From NCBI GenBank assembly GCA_965368765.1, contig CBDUOF010000253.1:1-8130 (forward strand): DNA of 8,130 nucleotides, given 5' to 3'. Shown here piece after piece: positions 5,707 to 8,130 of the stretch (within the stretch, counting starts at the first letter, position 1; every line of letters starts with the position of its first letter). Source of the DNA: Leptofilum sp965368765 (lineage in GTDB: Bacteria > Chloroflexota > Anaerolineae > Promineifilales > Promineifilaceae). Made by a program: the position numbers and the translations under genes. Below the pieces are notes generated by a model. The model had not been told where the DNA came from, searched no databases, and saw nothing but the letters and a program-made list of their open reading frames with translations.

Positions 5707-6375
5707 TTATTCGGACGCTTCCGCTTCCTCGTATCCGCAAGCCGACCCAAACTGAATATTATCCAGCAAGTTGCCCACAGTCAGGTTGCCGTTGGCTGTG
5801 CTGACGGCAGCAAATTCAAAACGGGTGACCGTTTGCCCTTCCGGGACTTTGTAAAGACCCTCATATTGTACCCATTCTCGACCAGTAGCAAATTGTTTCT
5901 GGCTCTCGGTAGCTCCCGGGGGGCCAATACGCAATTCCATTGTATCCACACCGGAACGTCCCCGATGGTAAAAAGACCAGGTGAGGCGCTCACCTGGAAC
6001 GGAATCGATGTCTTGATACAACGCAGATGGTTGATTGGCGTTGAGTTCGGCCAGGTAACGGCCGTCTGGCGCCGTTGCTCCTAAGAAACCCGTATACCAA
6101 ATCTCAATCTTGTTATCGCTTGCCGTTGTTTCCCACCCGGTAATTGCGCTCGAATGATACGCTTTCCAATTTTGGCTGATTAGCGAATCTTCTTCAAAAC
6201 TACCGTTAACCAACGCATATTTTGCCCCGGCCAAACACTCATTGACCTCAGAAAACGAGTCAGAAACCCGTTGGCCCAGCCAAGCGACTACCAAAACGAC
6301 CACAGCAGCGGTCAGCATTAATAATAACGCATATTCCGTTGCCGCCTGCCCTGATTCCTTTTTATTTTGTGCCAT
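5707..6375 (-). CDS. Pilin-type (Flp/class III signal) surface protein with jelly-roll-like C-terminal domain
   Basis: A 222-residue protein. Residues 1-9 (MAQNKKESG) are a short basic prepilin leader. G9 is followed by QAATEYALLL, giving Glu at +5 and Tyr at +6 of the predicted mature protein, then a hydrophobic helix (about 16-34). This is the hallmark of Flp/type IVb pilins and of class III signal proteins cut by a TadV/FppA-like prepilin peptidase. Ordinary Flp pilins end near 50-70 residues. Here about 165 more follow, beginning LVNGSFEEDS and including GWETT, DGRYLAELNA, LYQDIDSVPGE, FYHRGRSGVDTMELRIG and GNLLDNIQFG. I associate these motifs with DUF642-like/carbohydrate-binding beta-sandwich domains of secreted proteins. 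C47 and C213 flank that domain and could form a disulfide. The tail is acidic. ATG 6375 has AAAGGAG 8 nt upstream. Inference: a minor, tip or adhesive pilin, or a pseudopilin-like anchor. No tad genes are in view. Confidence 0.8.
   Translation of the reverse strand: MAQNKKESGQAATEYALLLMLTAAVVVLVVAWLGQRVSDSFSEVNECLAGAKYALVNGSFEEDSLISQNWKAYHSSAITGWETTASDNKIEIWYTGFLGATAPDGRYLAELNANQPSALYQDIDSVPGERLTWSFYHRGRSGVDTMELRIGPPGATESQKQFATGREWVQYEGLYKVPEGQTVTRFEFAAVSTANGNLTVGNLLDNIQFGSACGYEEAEASE
6058..6065. repeat. Iterated palindrome ACGGCCGT, copy 13
   Basis: In the pilin-like gene, read as Asp-Gly-Arg. Copies 11 and 12 are the paired palindromes at 5634-5676; copy 14 is the 16-bp palindrome at 6466-6481. 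Confidence 0.9.
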
Positions 6376-6383
6376 GTCAAGTG

Positions 6384-6424
6384 CTCCTTTCTGCAGAATA
6401 GCTGCAAATCCATTGAAGCAGAAA
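6384..6424 (-). promoter_or_regulatory. Shine-Dalgarno of pilin-like gene within a possible hairpin
   Basis: AAAGGAG (6390-6384, minus strand) overlaps one arm of an inverted repeat, CTTTCTGC (6425-6418) with GCAGAAAG (6394-6387), loop 23 nt. Pairing would cover the first four bases of the ribosome binding site. Confidence 0.35.
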
Positions 6425-6465
6425 GCAGCCTGAATGGAAATGTGCCTTTGCTCTCATTTATCGGA

Positions 6466-6481
6466 GGAAACGGCCGTTTCC
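6466..6481. repeat. 16-bp perfect palindrome between divergent genes
   Basis: GGAAACGGCCGTTTCC is the longest version of the iterated palindrome in the window. It lies between the pilin-like gene and the M14 peptidase gene, 8 bp upstream of the predicted M14 -35 box. Confidence 0.9.
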
Positions 6482-6489
6482 AAAATCAT

Positions 6490-6517
6490 TAGACAGTCAC
6501 CTAATTAGGGCTATAAT
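6490..6517 (+). promoter_or_regulatory. Promoter of the M14 peptidase gene
   Basis: TAGACA (6490-6495) and a perfect TATAAT (6512-6517) are 16 nt apart. Transcription would start near 6524, giving a leader of about 30 nt that includes the Shine-Dalgarno. A perfect palindrome lies in the spacer. Confidence 0.65.
6500..6509. promoter_or_regulatory. Possible operator, CCTAATTAGG
   Basis: A perfect 10-bp palindrome located wholly between the -35 and -10 boxes of the M14 promoter, where a bound dimer would block RNA polymerase. No regulator gene is in view. Confidence 0.35.
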
Positions 6518-6541
6518 TCAGGCTATCCTCAATTATCAGCA

Positions 6542-6548
6542 AAAGGAG
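6542..6548 (+). promoter_or_regulatory. Shine-Dalgarno setting the GTG start of the M14 gene
   Basis: AAAGGAG lies 6 nt before GTG at 6555. No ATG lies in frame near it; the first in-frame ATG is about 48 codons in, past conserved sequence. Confidence 0.8.
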
Positions 6549-6554
6549 CATCTA

Positions 6555-8130
6555 GTGCCTGAAGAAATTCGCTTTGATACATACTACCGATACGGTGAGT
6601 TGACTGCCTTCCTGGAACAGTGGGCGGCAGCGTATCCCACTCTCTGCAAGCTGGAAAGCATCGGCCCCAGCCATGAAGGGCGCGACATTTGGCTCATGAC
6701 CGTCACTAACTTTGCCACAGGGCCAGACAGCGAAAAGCCCGGCTACTGGGCTGATGGCAATATCCACGCCACCGAAGTCTCCGCCTCGACGGCCGCACTC
6801 TACCTCATTAATAAGCTGCTGACCCAGTATGGTCAGGATGACAAAGTGACCTATGCCCTAGACACACGTGCCTTTTACATTGTGCCGCGCCTGAATCCAG
6901 ACGGTGCAGAATGGGCGCTGGCCGATCGGCCAAAATATATTCGCAGCAGCACGCGGCCCTACCCACGCATGGATGCGCTCGATGGGCTGCACCAGGAAGA
7001 TGTGGATGGCGACGGCCGTATTCTGCAAATGCGCCTCAAAGACCCCAACGGCAGCTGGAAAGCACATCCAGACGACCCCCGCATGATGGTTCCCCGCGAG
7101 CCAGACGAAGCCCCCGGCGGCGAATTCTATCGGCTCCTGCCTGAGGGCCAAATTCAAAATTACGATGGCGTCACCATTAATTTTGCTCCGCCCGTGCAGG
7201 GTCTAGACCTCAACAGGCAGTTCCCTGTTTTTTGGGAGCCCAACCAGCGCGGCGCTGGCCACTACCCTGGCAGCGAGCCAGAAGCAGCCGCCCCCATGCG
7301 CTTCATCGCCGACCATCCCAATATCACCGGCTCCGTCAGCTTCCATACCTTCAGCGGCGTGTACCTGCGCCCACCCACAAAAGGGGCTGATGACACCCTG
7401 CCAACTCAAGATTTATACACGTTTAAAAAGCTGGGCAGTAAGGCCGAAGAAATCACTGGCTACAAAGCTGTCTCTGTCTTTCACGACTTCAAATACGATC
7501 CGAAAGAGTTTATCAAGGGGACGTTTGATGACTGGATGTATGAATATTTAGGAGTGTACGGCTGGACCTGCGAAATCTGGAGCGTGCAGCAGCAGGCGGG
7601 CATCAAAGATTATAAATATATGGATTGGTTCCGCGAGCATCCGGTGGAGGATGACCTTGCCATCATGAAGTGGAACGATGATGTTTTGGATGGCAAAGGC
7701 GTTGTAGCTTGGTACGAATTTGACCATCCACAGCTGGGCAAAGTGGAATTAGGCGGCTGGGATTTCTTTGTTACCTGGCGCAATCCGCCGTACAAGCTGT
7801 TGGAAAAAGAGATCGCACCTCTGTCTGATTTTGCGCTTTACTCCTGCCTGGTGTCGCCACTATTGGAATGGCACAGCGTGGAAACCGTGTCAACGGGAAC
7901 TGTGCATCGGGTTACGGCCGTTGTCCACAACACGGGCTGGCTGCCCACCAATATCACCAAGCAGGCCGTCAAAATGACCGTCGTGCGCGACCTTGAGGTC
8001 GATATTACGCTGCCCGACAGCGCAAAACTGCTCACCGGCAAAGCCAAAACGATGCTGGGCCAGCTGGCCGGGCGCGACCACAAAAGCAGCATGAGCCTGT
8101 GGGGTGGCGACGACACCAGCGACCGGGCCA
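6555..8130 (+). CDS. M14 zinc carboxypeptidase-family metallopeptidase, 3' end beyond window
   Basis: At least 525 codons, open to the right edge. The zinc ligands of carboxypeptidase A-like enzymes are visible: H71 and E74 in GNIHATEVSAS, H264 in SVSFHTFSG. The substrate carboxylate-binding pair N220/R221 is in GLDLNRQFP, and the catalytic Glu E340 in GWTCEIWS, so it should be active. Between LNPDG (113-117) and DLNRQFP sits a long insert with a calcium-loop-like DVDGDGRI (149-156) and PREPDE. I recall this from a large M14 branch in Chloroflexota, Bacteroidota and Actinobacteria. After residue 430 a beta-rich accessory domain begins (TAVVHNTGWLPTNITKQA). No signal peptide or membrane helix is seen at the N-terminus, so it is either cytoplasmic or exported by another route. 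The gene starts at GTG with a strong Shine-Dalgarno. Peptide substrate is unknown; little coding sequence should be missing. Confidence 0.93.
   Translation, partial: MPEEIRFDTYYRYGELTAFLEQWAAAYPTLCKLESIGPSHEGRDIWLMTVTNFATGPDSEKPGYWADGNIHATEVSASTAALYLINKLLTQYGQDDKVTYALDTRAFYIVPRLNPDGAEWALADRPKYIRSSTRPYPRMDALDGLHQEDVDGDGRILQMRLKDPNGSWKAHPDDPRMMVPREPDEAPGGEFYRLLPEGQIQNYDGVTINFAPPVQGLDLNRQFPVFWEPNQRGAGHYPGSEPEAAAPMRFIADHPNITGSVSFHTFSGVYLRPPTKGADDTLPTQDLYTFKKLGSKAEEITGYKAVSVFHDFKYDPKEFIKGTFDDWMYEYLGVYGWTCEIWSVQQQAGIKDYKYMDWFREHPVEDDLAIMKWNDDVLDGKGVVAWYEFDHPQLGKVELGGWDFFVTWRNPPYKLLEKEIAPLSDFALYSCLVSPLLEWHSVETVSTGTVHRVTAVVHNTGWLPTNITKQAVKMTVVRDLEVDITLPDSAKLLTGKAKTMLGQLAGRDHKSSMSLWGGDDTSDRA
7012..7019. 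repeat. Iterated palindrome ACGGCCGT, copy 15
   Basis: In the M14 gene, read as Asp-Gly-Arg within the calcium-loop-like motif. Confidence 0.9.
7914..7921. repeat. Iterated palindrome ACGGCCGT, copy 16
   Basis: In the C-terminal accessory domain of the M14 gene, read as Thr-Ala-Val. Confidence 0.9.

Noticed and set aside
6919..6932. 14-bp perfect palindrome TGGCCGATCGGCCA
   Set aside because: It is inside the M14 coding sequence, reads as ordinary codons, occurs once, and is not a version of the iterated ACGGCCGT element.
295..7922. CRISPR array, transposon ends or dispersed IS-type repeat as the explanation for the recurring palindrome
   Set aside because: Spacing is irregular (33 bp to about 1.2 kb), the repeated unit is only 8-16 bp, and copies lie in frame inside intact genes with no target-site duplications.
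6555..8130. Many shorter open frames of 60-100 codons on both strands across this region
   Set aside because: The long GTG-started M14 frame carries conserved active-site motifs over its full length; the others are shadows without motifs or ribosome binding sites.

Overview
The window most resembles a chromosomal segment from a mid-GC, filamentous or environmental bacterium of the phylum Chloroflexota (Anaerolineae or Caldilineae-like). This is inferred from three things: the kinds of proteins present (an FHS-type MFS carrier, a dual-PAS HisKA kinase, a large EF-loop M14 peptidase and a Flp/class III-signal pilin-like protein), dense accessory-style gene content, and a heavily iterated short palindrome. 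No rRNA or marker gene is present, so the assignment is tentative. I see no mobile element, CRISPR array, tRNA or rRNA.

Layout. Positions 1-2738 hold a leftward cluster (minus strand) whose order of transcription is an MFS sugar-type transporter, a SAM-dependent methyltransferase, a Nudix hydrolase and a DUF1801-family protein cut by the left edge. The last three are tightly packed: the methyltransferase and Nudix genes overlap by ATGA, and a 29-nt gap separates Nudix from DUF1801. A 269-bp divergent intergenic region (2739-3007) separates this cluster from a rightward EamA/DMT permease. That gene has a good extended -10 promoter so close to its ATG that the mRNA should be leaderless or nearly so. 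The permease ends convergently on, and overlaps by 21 bp, a leftward soluble PAS-PAS-HisKA-HATPase sensor kinase with no response regulator in the window. Upstream of the kinase, also leftward, is a small surface protein that joins a type IVb (Flp/class III) pilin-type N-terminus to a jelly-roll-like C-terminal domain. Divergent from it, and running off the right edge, is a large zinc carboxypeptidase-family (M14) enzyme starting at GTG.

Main unusual signal. The palindrome ACGGCCGT occurs 16 times in 8.13 kb, and its 10-bp form AACGGCCGTT occurs 8 times. About 0.1 and 0.01 would be expected by chance. Copies lie in all three codon phases of unrelated genes and are denser between genes. Three intergenic copies sit 5-11 bp upstream of predicted -35 boxes. 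This looks like a highly iterated palindrome, analogous to cyanobacterial HIP1 but with a different sequence. The second most interesting item is the pilin-lectin-like fusion protein.

The genes do not form one obvious pathway. The kinase and the pilin-like protein are adjacent and co-oriented, but a predicted kinase promoter and a paired-palindrome hairpin lie between them, so they need not be one transcript.
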